Under the pieces are notes generated by a model. The model made no database searches. It was given only the letters and a program-made list of their open reading frames with translations, and was not told the origin of the DNA. Shown here in pieces: positions 1 through 7,826 of a DNA stretch of 24,804 nucleotides. Where the stretch lies: assembly GCA_021405325.1 (NCBI GenBank), contig QWII01000133.1, positions 1 through 24,804 on the forward strand. The letters are read 5' to 3'. Within the stretch, counting starts at the first letter, position 1; every line of letters starts with the position of its first letter. Source of the stretch: Caldilinea sp. CFX5. Lineage in GTDB: Bacteria; Chloroflexota; Anaerolineae; Caldilineales; Caldilineaceae. A program made the position numbers and the translations under genes.

Positions 1-26
1 TTGCACAATCATTTGGACCATTCTTT

Positions 27-1319
27 ATGCAAACAAAAAAACGTCAATTTGGCTTTGAGACGCGCATGTTGCACGCCGGGCATATTCCCGACGCCGTGAC
101 AGGGGCGCGCGCGGTCCCCATCTATCAAACCACCTCCTATGTCTTTGACAACACCGACTACGCCGCCCAGCTTTTTGAGTTGAAACAATACGGCAATATC
201 TACACCCGCATCAACAACCCGACGACGGCCGTCTTTGAAGAACGCATCGCCTCACTGGAAGGGGGCACCGGCGCGGTCGCCACCGCCAGCGGCATGGCCG
301 CCCAGTTCATCACCATGATGACATTGTTAGAACCCGGTGACGAAGTCGTCGCCTCGGCCCATCTCTACGGCGGCACCGTGACGCAATTTACCCATACCTT
401 TAAGAAGCTCACGGTCAAGGTGCATTTTGTCGATCCGACCAACCTGGATACCTGGGCGGCGGCCATCACCCCTAAAACACGGGCGCTCTATGGCGAAACC
501 ATCGGCAACCCCAAAGGGAGCATCCTTGACATCAGTGCATTGGCTGAACTGGCCCACAGCAAGCGCATCCCGTTGATCATTGATAATACCTTTGCAACAC
601 CCTATCTTTGTCGACCTATCGATTTCGGCGCCGACATTGTGGTCCATTCCGCCACCAAGTTTATCGGCGGTCATGGCACCTCGATTGCCGGTGTGATTGT
701 CGAATCCGGCAAGTTTGATTACAGCCGCTTCCGCACCATCGCCGACCCGTCGCCCTCCTACCATGATCTCAAATTCTATGAAACCTTTGGGCACTACGGC
801 TTTCTCATGAAGGCGCGGGCCGAGACGTTGCGCGACACCGGCGGTTGCCTCTCCCCCTTCAACGCCTTTATGTTGATCCAAGGATTGGAGACGCTGTCGG
901 TGCGCATGGATCGCCATGTGTCCAACGCGCACAGCATTGCAAAGTTTTTGCACAGCCATCCCAAGGTGGCCTGGGTGGCCTATGGCGGCCTGCCCGATAG
1001 CCCCTACTATGAACTGGCGCAAAAGTATACGCCCAAAGGGCCGGGCGCCGTCTTTACCTTTGGCTTGAAGGCGGCCAACCCGCGGCGCGCCGGGCAAGAA
1101 TTTATTGAAGCGCTCCATCTCTTTTCGCATCTGGCGAATGTCGGCGATGCCCGCAGTCTGGTCATCCACCCGGCATCCACCACTCACCAACAACTTTCCG
1201 ACGAAGAGCTACGCGCCGGCGGCGTCGGCCCGGAGATGATTCGTCTTTCCATCGGGTTGGAAACCCTGGAGGATCTACAATGGGACCTGGATCAAGCCTT
1301 GTCTGCGATATCCGCATGA
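27..1319 (+). CDS. metY: O-acetylhomoserine sulfhydrylase (MetY-type PLP enzyme)
   Basis: A 430-residue fold-type I PLP enzyme of the Cys/Met metabolism family. It should convert O-acetyl-L-homoserine plus sulfide to homocysteine in the cytoplasm. Visible landmarks are Tyr59-Arg61 (phosphate contact from the neighbouring subunit), Ser88-Gly89-Met90, Asp186 in the IIDNTFATPY strand (pairs with the pyridine nitrogen) and Lys211 in SATKFIGGHG (Schiff-base lysine). The length and the GGHGTSIAGVIVESG stretch fit MetY better than cystathionine gamma-synthase, which is nearer 390 residues. The N-terminal FGFETRMLHAGHIPD is typical, so the ATG at 27 is probably correct, although no clear ribosome binding site is seen and the frame stays open to the window edge. 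It runs directly into the CoA-binding gene. A methionine gamma-lyase activity cannot be excluded from sequence alone. Confidence 0.93.
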   Translation: MQTKKRQFGFETRMLHAGHIPDAVTGARAVPIYQTTSYVFDNTDYAAQLFELKQYGNIYTRINNPTTAVFEERIASLEGGTGAVATASGMAAQFITMMTLLEPGDEVVASAHLYGGTVTQFTHTFKKLTVKVHFVDPTNLDTWAAAITPKTRALYGETIGNPKGSILDISALAELAHSKRIPLIIDNTFATPYLCRPIDFGADIVVHSATKFIGGHGTSIAGVIVESGKFDYSRFRTIADPSPSYHDLKFYETFGHYGFLMKARAETLRDTGGCLSPFNAFMLIQGLETLSVRMDRHVSNAHSIAKFLHSHPKVAWVAYGGLPDSPYYELAQKYTPKGPGAVFTFGLKAANPRRAGQEFIEALHLFSHLANVGDARSLVIHPASTTHQQLSDEELRAGGVGPEMIRLSIGLETLEDLQWDLDQALSAISA

Positions 1320-1819
1320 ATTCGGTTCTGCCCCCGGAACTGCAAACCAAATACCAAGACCCCCAACGCATTCGCCACCTGCTGGCCGAAACGCGCACGA
1401 TTGCGATGGTGGGCCTTTCCAAAGACCCACAGCGCCCCAGCTATTTTGTCGGCTCGTACCTGAAATATGAGGGCTATAAGGTAATCCCGGTCAATCCGAC
1501 CGCTGACGAAATCCTGGGCGAACGCTCTTACCCTGATCTGTTGAGCATCCCCGGCCCGGTCGATCTGGTGGACATCTTTCGCCCCGCGCCGGCCTGTCTG
1601 GAAATTGTCCAACAAGCTATCGAAAAGCGCGCCAAAGCGGTTTGGATGCAACTGCGCATTGTCAATCTGGAAGCCGCTCGTATGGCCGAAGAGGCCGGCC
1701 TGGAAGTGATCATCGACCGCTGTATCAAAATGGAACATGGTCGCTACAACGGCAGCCTGCACTGGGTCGGCATGAATACCGAGTTGGTGACGGCGCGGAA
1801 GGCGCGACGATTCTTTTAG
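1316..1819 (+). CDS. CoA-binding domain protein (YccU-like)
   Basis: A small single-domain Rossmann protein of the CoA_binding_2 family. It has a first beta strand and glycine turn (TIAMVGLSKDPQRPS), a second strand KVIPVNPTADEILGE, and the conserved C-terminal IIDRCIKMEHGR. The family binds CoA or an acyl-CoA in the cytoplasm; the physiological role is unknown. The ATG at 1316 overlaps the metY stop as ATGA, which suggests translational coupling. An alternative ATG at 1280 adds 12 residues (179 in all), overlaps metY by 40 bases, and has a better ribosome binding site (GGAGG at 1268-1272, 7-base spacing). The true start could therefore be either. Pairing with metY suggests a link to methionine or acyl-homoserine metabolism (inference). 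Confidence 0.88.
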   Translation: MNSVLPPELQTKYQDPQRIRHLLAETRTIAMVGLSKDPQRPSYFVGSYLKYEGYKVIPVNPTADEILGERSYPDLLSIPGPVDLVDIFRPAPACLEIVQQAIEKRAKAVWMQLRIVNLEAARMAEEAGLEVIIDRCIKMEHGRYNGSLHWVGMNTELVTARKARRFF

Positions 1820-1907
1820 AGATTGAGAGATTGAGAGATTCAGAGATTAGCCGGAGGGCGGACAACTGAATCTCCTAATCTCCTAATCTCCTAATCTCTC
1901 AATCTCT
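1818..1907. repeat. Octamer-repeat hairpin between CoA-binding gene and LLM gene
   Basis: A purine arm of 8-base units (gattgaga, gattgaga, gattcaga, gattag; 1821-1850) is followed by a short spacer and a pyrimidine arm of five units (tgaatctc, three ctaatctc, tcaatctc; 1867-1906). The outer 15 bases pair perfectly and the rest pair imperfectly. The pyrimidine arm ends 3 bases before the ATG of the next gene. Two similarly built hairpins occur near 12450 and 23511. Confidence 0.85.
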
Positions 1908-1910
1908 TTT

Positions 1911-2897
1911 ATGACCAATCCATCCATCTCCATTGCATTCCAAACCGACAAACCGCTCAGCGCCTATGGCCCTTTGGCCGCGACCGCCGAAGGCTATGGT
2001 TTCGACGGCGTCACCGTCTATAACGATCTGCTCTATCAACCGGCCTGGCTGCCGTTGATGGAGATGGCAAAGGCGACTAGCCGATTGCGCGTGGGGGTGG
2101 CGGCGGTCAACCCTTTCACCTGCCATCCGATCAACATTGCCGGCAACATTGCGCTGATCGATGAAGCGGCCAACGGTCGGGCTTATCTGGGGTTAGCCCG
2201 TGGCGGCTGGCTCGACTTTATCGGTGTTGAACCGCAACGACCAGTGGCCGCGCTCCGGGAAGCGTTCACCTGTGTGCGTCATCTCTTGCGCCAATCCCGC
2301 GAGCCATACAACGGCGCGATTTTTCCCCTGGCCGGCGGTGATTCCTTGCGCTGGTCGATTTTGCGTGCCGAGATTCCCTTCCTTCTCGGCACCTGGGGTG
2401 CAGCCACCATTCGCGCCTGCGCCAGCCAGATCGACGAGATCAAGATCGGCGGCAGCGCCAACCCCGATGTCATTCCCCATTTTCGGCAAATCCTGACGAC
2501 CGCCAGCCCGGATCGGCAGATCGGCATTGCGATTGGCGCCGTCTGTGTCGTGGACAAAGATGGTGAAGCCGCGCGCCGGCATGTGAAACGGGAAGTCGCA
2601 CTCTACCTCCCCGTGGTGGCGGCGCTGGATCCGACCATCAATCTCGATCCCGAACTGGCGCAACGACTACGAGAGATGGCCGCCCGTTACGATTTCGACG
2701 GAGCGGCGGCCCTGGTCTCGGATGCGTTGCTGCGCCGTTTCGCTTTTGCCGGTACACCAGACGAAGTGGCCGAACATGCCCACGCCCTCCTCGCCGCCGG
2801 TGCTGACCGGGTTGAGTTCGGCACGCCCCACGGCTTGACCCCCGAAACCGGTGTCCGCCTTTTGGGAGAACAGGTGTTACCCGCCCTCAATATATAA
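1911..2897 (+). CDS. LLM-class flavin-dependent oxidoreductase
   Basis: A 328-residue TIM-barrel protein of the bacterial luciferase-like superfamily. It has the family's N-terminal strand (SISIAFQTDKPLSAYGPLAATAEGYGFDG written in parts), a RLRVGVAAVNPF segment near residues 59-69, and GRAYLGLARGGWLDFIG near 89-104, the pattern of F420/FMN-dependent mer-like oxidoreductases. These enzymes use reduced FMN or F420; the substrate cannot be told. The C-terminal part (FAGTPDEVAEHAHALLAAGADRVEF, in parts) is the usual end of the family. There is no Shine-Dalgarno sequence: the octamer repeat runs straight to the ATG. It follows metY and the CoA-binding gene on the same strand and may be co-transcribed with them. 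Confidence 0.88.
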   Translation: MTNPSISIAFQTDKPLSAYGPLAATAEGYGFDGVTVYNDLLYQPAWLPLMEMAKATSRLRVGVAAVNPFTCHPINIAGNIALIDEAANGRAYLGLARGGWLDFIGVEPQRPVAALREAFTCVRHLLRQSREPYNGAIFPLAGGDSLRWSILRAEIPFLLGTWGAATIRACASQIDEIKIGGSANPDVIPHFRQILTTASPDRQIGIAIGAVCVVDKDGEAARRHVKREVALYLPVVAALDPTINLDPELAQRLREMAARYDFDGAAALVSDALLRRFAFAGTPDEVAEHAHALLAAGADRVEFGTPHGLTPETGVRLLGEQVLPALNI

Positions 2898-2908
2898 CCT
2901 GAGACAGC

Positions 2909-2967
2909 GCTCACCGCGAATCCGTGACTCGCAACCGGCTGGGGCGAGTCACGGACTCGCGGTGAGC
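2909..2967. repeat. Long hairpin after LLM gene
   Basis: Inverted repeat with 24-base arms (2909-2932 and 2944-2967), one G-T mismatch and an 11-base loop. It starts 11 bases after the LLM stop. No run of T follows, so it is more likely an RNA-stabilising or mobile palindromic element than a simple intrinsic terminator. Confidence 0.8.
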
Positions 2968-3024
2968 AGCAACTTATATTTTTATGGCCCCTAACGGTCA
3001 ACATCTCCATCCTTGAAGTTGCTC

Positions 3025-3062
3025 AACAAACGTTGATCGAGTACGCTTGATCAGCGTTTGTT
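3025..3062. repeat. Hairpin directly upstream of the histidine kinase RBS
   Basis: Arms 3025-3038 and 3049-3062 (14 bases, one wobble pair, 10-base loop). It ends a few bases before the GGAGG at 3069-3073 that serves the kinase gene. It could be a weak terminator for the upstream transcript, since it is followed by a T-rich stretch, or a leader structure affecting kinase translation. Confidence 0.6.
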
Positions 3063-3084
3063 TATTTGGGAGGAGTTTGCACCG

Positions 3085-4518
3085 GTGCTACAGTATAAGC
3101 AAGTGCAGCATAAAGTGGGCCAATGGCTGGAAGAGCTGCTCGTCGCCGTCAGCGGGGTCAGTGTCAGCACCAAAATCTTGGGCATTGTCCTTGCCCTCAG
3201 CATCACCCTGGGTCTGGGGGTGACATTACAGGTGCGCGAGGTGATGACGACAACCTTGCTGGCAGAACTCGACAATCGCGGCCATTCCGTGGTCAGTGAT
3301 TTGGCCGGGCGCGGCAGTCGTCTCCTGGAGGCGCAGCAATACAATGAATTAACCGCTTTGCTGACCGAGACGGTGCATAATCACCCCGACACCCGCTACG
3401 CGTTTGTCGTTGACGGCAGCGGTCAGGTGCTGGGCCATACCTTTGACCATCAAGTGCCGGCGGATCTGCTGGCGCTCACCCCCACCATGCCGCCAACGCA
3501 TGAGTATCATATCCACTACGAAAATTACGAGGGGGAAATCCATGACTTTACCGAGCCGATTGCCGGCGCTAATGGCGCCTTTGTCCGTTTAGGGCTGGGC
3601 GAGAGCCGACTTCAGGCGATCATTGACCAGACCACCCGGCGCATGTTGCTAACGACGCTCTACGTGGCGCTGGCCGGTGTATTCGCCGCGGTTTTGCTCA
3701 CTTGGCTGCTAACTCGTCCGATCCTCGATCTGGTAACGACCACCAATCGCGTGCGGCGCGGCGACTTGACCGCCCGTGCGCCCCATTGGACGGATGATGA
3801 GATCGGCAAGTTGGCTGACGCTTTCAACCAGATGATCGGTGAACTGGAGAAGAGTCAACAAGCTTTGTTGGAAAAAGAGGCGGCGCGCACCCATATCCTC
3901 TCGCGCCTGATCGAAGCCCAGGAAGATGAACGCAAACGCATTGCCCGCGATCTGCATGACGATGTGGGGCAGACGCTTACCTCGGCCCTGGTCAATATCA
4001 AGTTGTTGGAACAGAATGGGCAAGCGGCCGACGCACAGGAAAAGATTGCCGGACTACGGCAAATTGTCAACGAGGCATTGACGCGTGTACGCTTACTCAG
4101 TCGCCAGTTGCGCCCCAGCGCCTTGGATGACTTAGGGTTAGCGGCCGCTTTAGAGCGCTACATCAGCGAATTCACCAGTCGCTACCCGGAGTTGACCGTT
4201 GATTTTCATAGTAGCATTACCAGTCGTTTGCCGGCTACCATTGAAACCCCGCTCTATCGGGTGATCCAAGAAGCGATGACCAATGCCGCCCGCCACAGTG
4301 GCGCCAGCACGGTCAGTGTGTTAGTGACGCAGCGCGAAGGACGGGTGCAGGCGATTATTGAAGACAACGGTCACGGCTTCAATGTCGAATGTATGCGACG
4401 CGCCGGCAGCAGTGTGGGCTTGCATAGTATGGTTGAGCGCACCCAGTTGTTGGGCGGTAAGCTGACCATTGAGAGCAATGACGACGGCACCACCGTCTAT
4501 GTGGAGATTCCGCTATGA
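3085..4518 (+). CDS. NarL-type sensor histidine kinase
   Basis: A membrane sensor kinase that should autophosphorylate and pass phosphate to the adjacent response regulator. I chose the GTG at 3085 because GGAGGAG lies 9 bases upstream; a TTG at 3058 would add 9 residues. Numbering from the GTG: membrane segment about 28-48, extracytoplasmic sensing region about 50-186 (CACHE/PAS-like, with no recognised ligand motif), second membrane segment about 188-209, HAMP about 210-262, HisKA_3 dimerisation helix with phospho-accepting His291 in [15 protein letters not shown], and an HATPase_c domain with N-box [11 protein letters not shown] (Asn400), the DNGHGF loop at 427-432 and a late [14 protein letters not shown] motif. 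Its stop overlaps the regulator ATG (ATGA). The signal sensed is unknown. Confidence 0.94.
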   Translation: MLQYKQVQHKVGQWLEELLVAVSGVSVSTKILGIVLALSITLGLGVTLQVREVMTTTLLAELDNRGHSVVSDLAGRGSRLLEAQQYNELTALLTETVHNHPDTRYAFVVDGSGQVLGHTFDHQVPADLLALTPTMPPTHEYHIHYENYEGEIHDFTEPIAGANGAFVRLGLGESRLQAIIDQTTRRMLLTTLYVALAGVFAAVLLTWLLTRPILDLVTTTNRVRRGDLTARAPHWTDDEIGKLADAFNQMIGELEKSQQALLEKEAARTHILSRLIEAQEDERKRIARDLHDDVGQTLTSALVNIKLLEQNGQAADAQEKIAGLRQIVNEALTRVRLLSRQLRPSALDDLGLAAALERYISEFTSRYPELTVDFHSSITSRLPATIETPLYRVIQEAMTNAARHSGASTVSVLVTQREGRVQAIIEDNGHGFNVECMRRAGSSVGLHSMVERTQLLGGKLTIESNDDGTTVYVEIPL

Positions 4519-5183
4519 GTGAGAAGATTCGGATTGTGCTGGTCGATGATCATGCTGTCTTGCGCGCCGGCTTGACGGCCTTGCTCAACGCCGAAGCGGA
4601 CATGACTGTCGTCGGTGAAGCCGGTGATGGCGCCGTCAGTTTAGGGGTGGTTGCAGACCGTCAACCCGATGTGGTGCTGCTTGACATCAATATGCCCAAT
4701 ATGGGTGGCCTGGAGGCGTTAGGGGAATTGCGCAAGGTTGCCCCACAAAGTCGGGTGCTGATTCTCACTATGCACGACGACCAGACCTATCTACGCCAGG
4801 CACTGTCTCAGGGCGCGGCCGGTTATGTCCTCAAACAGGCGGCGGATAGTGAACTGCTCACGGCCATTCGCACTGTCTATCATGGCGGCGCTTTCCTGCA
4901 CCCTAGCCATGCCCAGGCGCTGCTTGCACCAACAGCAGTGCCGGGAAGCGGACAATCCGCCGCTAGTGATGACCTCTCGATTTTGAGTGAGCGTGAGTTG
5001 GAAGTGTTAAAGCTGATTGCGCTAGGCCACGCCAACAAAGAGATTGCCGAGATGCTCTACCTGAGCGTCAAAACGGTGGAGACCTATAAAACACGCATTA
5101 TGGAGAAGTTAAACTTAACCTCACGCGCCGCCCTCGTGCGCTTCGCCCTGAAACAGGGATTGTTGACAGCGGATGAGCCATAA
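4515..5183 (+). CDS. NarL/LuxR-family response regulator
   Basis: A 222-residue two-domain regulator. The receiver domain (about 4-120) has acidic pair Asp11-Asp12, phospho-acceptor Asp57 in [10 protein letters not shown], Thr85 and Lys107 in GYVLKQA. A linker of about 35 residues leads to a LuxR-type helix-turn-helix (about 155-215) with [22 protein letters not shown] and the recognition helix [12 protein letters not shown]. It is the cognate partner of the kinase, translationally coupled by a 4-base overlap. The target genes are not indicated by the sequence; the convergent doxX-like gene is the nearest neighbour. Confidence 0.96.
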   Translation: MSEKIRIVLVDDHAVLRAGLTALLNAEADMTVVGEAGDGAVSLGVVADRQPDVVLLDINMPNMGGLEALGELRKVAPQSRVLILTMHDDQTYLRQALSQGAAGYVLKQAADSELLTAIRTVYHGGAFLHPSHAQALLAPTAVPGSGQSAASDDLSILSERELEVLKLIALGHANKEIAEMLYLSVKTVETYKTRIMEKLNLTSRAALVRFALKQGLLTADEP

Positions 5184-5228
5184 CAACAGAAGCGACGCCA
5201 TTATCTGTGGCGTCGCTTCTGTTGTTAT
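5180..5228. terminator. Strong terminator hairpin between convergent genes
   Basis: Perfect 21-base arms (5180-5200 and 5208-5228) with a 7-base loop. The left arm includes the stop codon of the response regulator. The following sequence is only modestly T-rich (gtaatttta). It lies between the regulator (+) and the DoxX gene (-), so it can serve both strands. Confidence 0.8.
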
Positions 5229-5256
5229 GTAATTTTATCTATACTACTTCCGCTTG

Positions 5257-5850
5257 TCAGTCAGCAGCGGCAGCGCCGGGGACTAACACCACCGGTTTTT
5301 CCACTTTCCCGTGCCACGGCGTCCCCAAGAAGCGGAGCAGGAAGTAGTCCGCACCCACATACCCAGCGACCTTCCAGGCCAAGATGATGCCGATAGCCAG
5401 GACGAAGAGCAGCGGGTTGCTGCTGGCAGTGCCGGCCATCATGAAGTTCCAGTTCAACAGCGCCCCGAAGAAGGCGGCGATGCCGGTGAAGGCGCCCAGA
5501 ATCAGGCCGATACCGATTAACAACTCACCGTAGGCAATCAGCGGTGCAAACCAGCGGTACGCTTCGTTGTCCAGCAGCATTTGGATAAAGCTGCGATACC
5601 ATTCAAAGCTAATCGGCGGGCGACCGACTTCGGGGATAGCGACGGCGTTGGTCCAGAAGCCCTTCACCGCCTCACCCGTTTGTACCCAAGCCGGGTTGTT
5701 GACTTTGTGCAGCGAGGCGTCGATCCATTCCCACCCTAACCAGACCCGTACCAGTAACCAGAACCAGGCAGCTCGTGTGTCAGCAAACAGGAAGCGAGCA
5801 AAGGCGGGGTCTTGCAGTTTTTCGTTTTTACGAGTATAGACGGCGTTCAT
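5257..5850 (-). CDS. DoxX/DoxD-family membrane protein
   Basis: A 197-residue integral membrane protein with about four hydrophobic segments. WFWLLVRVWLGWEWIDASLHK near residues 29-49 is typical of DoxX/DoxD proteins, and GELLIGIGLILGAFTGIAAFF (108-128) is the second characteristic segment. The family includes the large subunit of archaeal thiosulfate:quinone oxidoreductase and many uncharacterised redox-linked membrane proteins; which applies here cannot be told. The ATG is preceded by aaGGAG at good spacing, and a plausible promoter lies about 110 bases upstream. It appears to be monocistronic. Confidence 0.85.
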   Translation of the reverse strand: MNAVYTRKNEKLQDPAFARFLFADTRAAWFWLLVRVWLGWEWIDASLHKVNNPAWVQTGEAVKGFWTNAVAIPEVGRPPISFEWYRSFIQMLLDNEAYRWFAPLIAYGELLIGIGLILGAFTGIAAFFGALLNWNFMMAGTASSNPLLFVLAIGIILAWKVAGYVGADYFLLRFLGTPWHGKVEKPVVLVPGAAAAD

Positions 5851-5957
5851 AGTAGCTCCTTATCGTACCAGTTCCCCTGTAAAATTCCCTTTGGGAGATT
5901 TTCTCTGCGAGAACGTTATTGATTCACTTCTTTTTGTACTGCTCTTGTTACGCCTTC

Positions 5958-5986
5958 AGTATACTGCGCATCCGGGGGCTTGTGTA
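5958..5986 (-). promoter_or_regulatory. Predicted sigma-70-type promoter of the DoxX gene
   Basis: On the minus strand, TACACA (5981-5986) and TATACT (5958-5963) are separated by 17 bases. The -10 box matches 5 of 6 consensus positions and the -35 box 4 of 6. Transcription would start near 5951, giving a leader of about 100 bases. Confidence 0.5.
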
Positions 5987-6002
5987 GCGGGAGAATCCCG
6001 CT
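5986..6002. promoter_or_regulatory. Inverted repeat adjoining the -35 box (possible operator)
   Basis: A perfect 7-base inverted repeat (agcggga, gaa, tcccgct) abuts the predicted -35 box of the DoxX promoter. Read on the + strand it is followed by atttttct and resembles an intrinsic terminator, but no + strand gene precedes it. An operator is the alternative reading. Confidence 0.4.
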
Positions 6003-6038
6003 ATTTTTCTGCCCGGTTGTGGGAAAAGAACGAAATCG

Positions 6039-6060
6039 TTGTCAGGGGATTCCCTGACAA
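6039..6060 (-). terminator. Possible terminator of the GH32-like gene
   Basis: Stem of 9 base pairs (6039-6047 with 6052-6060) and a 4-base loop, starting 10 bases past the stop codon of the minus-strand glycosidase gene. It is followed on that strand by an interrupted T-rich stretch. Confidence 0.45.
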
Positions 6061-6069
6061 AAAGCGTGA

Positions 6070-7644
6070 TCAGGAGGCGCTGTCATCGTAGATGCTGCGC
6101 ATCTGCCAGACATCAAGAGTGCGCAGCAGCGCCTCCGCCCCCTGGGCGCGCAATGAGACACCCGTACTCTCCGGGCGCCCTGGGTAGACGCGCACAGCCG
6201 CACACTGGCGATCATTGGCAAAGACCTCCACCACGCTCTGATCGATAAAGATGCGGAGCTTCAAGGTTTCTCCCGGCGCCAGGTAGAGCGGCGCCATCTC
6301 CGGTGCGCGCGACTCGACATCGGGCAGTTCTGACGAATAGGTGCTGTCGATCACCAACAGGCTGTCTTTACTTTCCCGGAAGCGCACCCAGCCATCGCTG
6401 CGATCCCAATCCACATAGCCTCGCTCTTTGTAGAGGGCAATGCGGGTAAATTCCTCTTTACCGGGGGAGCGGAGGACGTTGAGTTCGACCATCTGGGCGC
6501 TCTGTAGATCGATCTCGGTCACGATCTCAATCGCCTTGCCCTGTACACCAGCCAGCACTATCTCGCGATTGGCCGGCAGCACTTGCGCCGCCACCTGCTT
6601 GTGATCGTAACGCAGCGACTCAAGGTCACCGGCCGGAGTCTGCGCCAGTTCATCGTTGCCGACCAGGGTCAGCCGCCGCGGCAGGCTCATGATCTGGTTC
6701 CAACCGGCGGTGGGCTTGCCGACATTGATGTTGAAGAGCGCAATCAGACCACCCTTGCCATCGGGCGTGGCCGTCGGGGCGTGGACGCCGCCGGGGTACC
6801 ACGGGCCAAAGGTGCAACGCCCGCCATAGGTGACGACAAACTTGTCGCGGGCCGTGTCGTAGTCACCCAGCAGATAGTGGGCGCCGCTCATGTGGCTGAA
6901 GTGCAGCAGGATATGGCGGTCGCCGATGGGCCAGAAGTAGGGGCAGCCGCCATCGTCACCCACCAGGCCGTAAATATCCTCATCAACAAAGGGATGTAAA
7001 TATTCCCAGTGCGCCAGATCGGGCGAGCGGAAGAGGAATTGCGCTCGTGTGCGCCGTCCGCTGGGGCCGTGGGGCAGGGTTCCGCCGGAGATTGAGTAAT
7101 AGAAGCCATCCTTTTTCCAGATGCAGGGATCGTAGACAAAGTTGATGGCCCCTGGCGGCACCGGGTTGCCGCTCACGCCGGGCATCTGTTCGTTACCGGT
7201 CGTGCGCGTCCAAATTGGACACGGATTGGGAATGATGGTCGTACCTGTCACCTTTTGCCAATCGAGCAGCAGCGGATCACTTGCCACCGCCACCATATTG
7301 CCGAGTTTGTGACCGTGGTAGATGGCGACCACCCGCTCTTCCTCGACCCAAGTTGAGCCTGACCAGCAAGCTTCTTCCGGGCCGGGGCTGATGGCATAGG
7401 GCAGGTCGCGCCAGTGGATCAGGTCATCACTGACCGTATGGCCCCAATGGGGGATCGGATTGGACGGTGGAAAAGCTTGGTAGAAGAGATGCCATTGCCC
7501 ACGCCAGAAGCAAAGCCCGTTCGGATCATTCAAATTGCCCTCCGGGCTGACAAAGTGGTAGAGCGGGCGGTAGGGATCAGCGGCCAGCGCCTGACGTGAG
7601 GCCGCAAAACGGTGTAGGGTTGGGTCTTGTTGGCGTTGCGTCAC
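6070..7644 (-). CDS. GH32-like glycosidase (fructan/sucrose hydrolase family), atypical active site
   Basis: A 524-residue GH32-type protein: five-bladed propeller (about 25-350) then a beta-sandwich (about 370-515). GNLNDPNG contains the nucleophile-equivalent Asp40; WSGS at 94-97 and a GWNQIMSLPRRLTL segment are family hallmarks; the C-terminal IFIDQSVVEVFAND is the standard sandwich motif. Two catalytic motifs differ. The RDP motif is YDP (Asp172 kept, Arg replaced by Tyr), and ECP is GCP at 233-235, so the usual acid/base Glu is Gly. There is no signal peptide, so it is probably cytoplasmic and acts on imported sucrose or fructo-oligosaccharides if active. Start is GTG with GGAG 8 bases upstream. 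It could be a divergent subfamily with another acid/base or a different activity. Confidence 0.85.
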   Translation of the reverse strand: MTQRQQDPTLHRFAASRQALAADPYRPLYHFVSPEGNLNDPNGLCFWRGQWHLFYQAFPPSNPIPHWGHTVSDDLIHWRDLPYAISPGPEEACWSGSTWVEEERVVAIYHGHKLGNMVAVASDPLLLDWQKVTGTTIIPNPCPIWTRTTGNEQMPGVSGNPVPPGAINFVYDPCIWKKDGFYYSISGGTLPHGPSGRRTRAQFLFRSPDLAHWEYLHPFVDEDIYGLVGDDGGCPYFWPIGDRHILLHFSHMSGAHYLLGDYDTARDKFVVTYGGRCTFGPWYPGGVHAPTATPDGKGGLIALFNINVGKPTAGWNQIMSLPRRLTLVGNDELAQTPAGDLESLRYDHKQVAAQVLPANREIVLAGVQGKAIEIVTEIDLQSAQMVELNVLRSPGKEEFTRIALYKERGYVDWDRSDGWVRFRESKDSLLVIDSTYSSELPDVESRAPEMAPLYLAPGETLKLRIFIDQSVVEVFANDRQCAAVRVYPGRPESTGVSLRAQGAEALLRTLDVWQMRSIYDDSAS

Positions 7645-7689
7645 TTGTTATTCTCCATTGACAAAGTCTTATTGCCGATACCAATGATT

Positions 7690-7757
7690 CCGCCCGCTCC
7701 AAGCCGGTTCGTGACCAGCGACTGGTCGCCGGTCACGAACCGGCTTGGAGCGGGCGG
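7690..7757. repeat. Very long near-perfect hairpin between GH32-like and C11 peptidase genes
   Basis: Perfect 27-base arms (7690-7716 and 7731-7757), extended by an inner 5-base stem (7718-7722 with 7725-7729), leaving one A-C mismatch and a 2-base loop. It is GC-rich with no T-run. It lies 3' of the peptidase gene and 5' of the glycosidase gene, both on the minus strand. Confidence 0.85.
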
Positions 7758-7826
7758 GATGGTTACACTCAATCGATGAAAACATCCGTTGAAGGGGGTG
7801 AGGCGATGGGGGTAATCAGTCAGCGT

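Noticed and set aside
327..1193. Long minus-strand open frame of 288 codons opposite metY
   Set aside because: It mirrors the codon pattern of metY, has no family-like motifs, and overlaps a certain gene completely.
1818..1907. Possible CRISPR-like array
   Set aside because: Units are about 8 bases, contiguous with no spacers, and arranged as an inverted pair; no cas genes are near.
5870..6010. Small + strand RNA ending at the hairpin and T-run at 5986-6010
   Set aside because: No good + strand promoter was found upstream, and the hairpin is better explained as part of the DoxX control region; not enough to call an RNA gene.
6583..6999. Plus-strand open frame of 138 codons
   Set aside because: Lies entirely opposite the GH32-like gene and has no recognisable domain.
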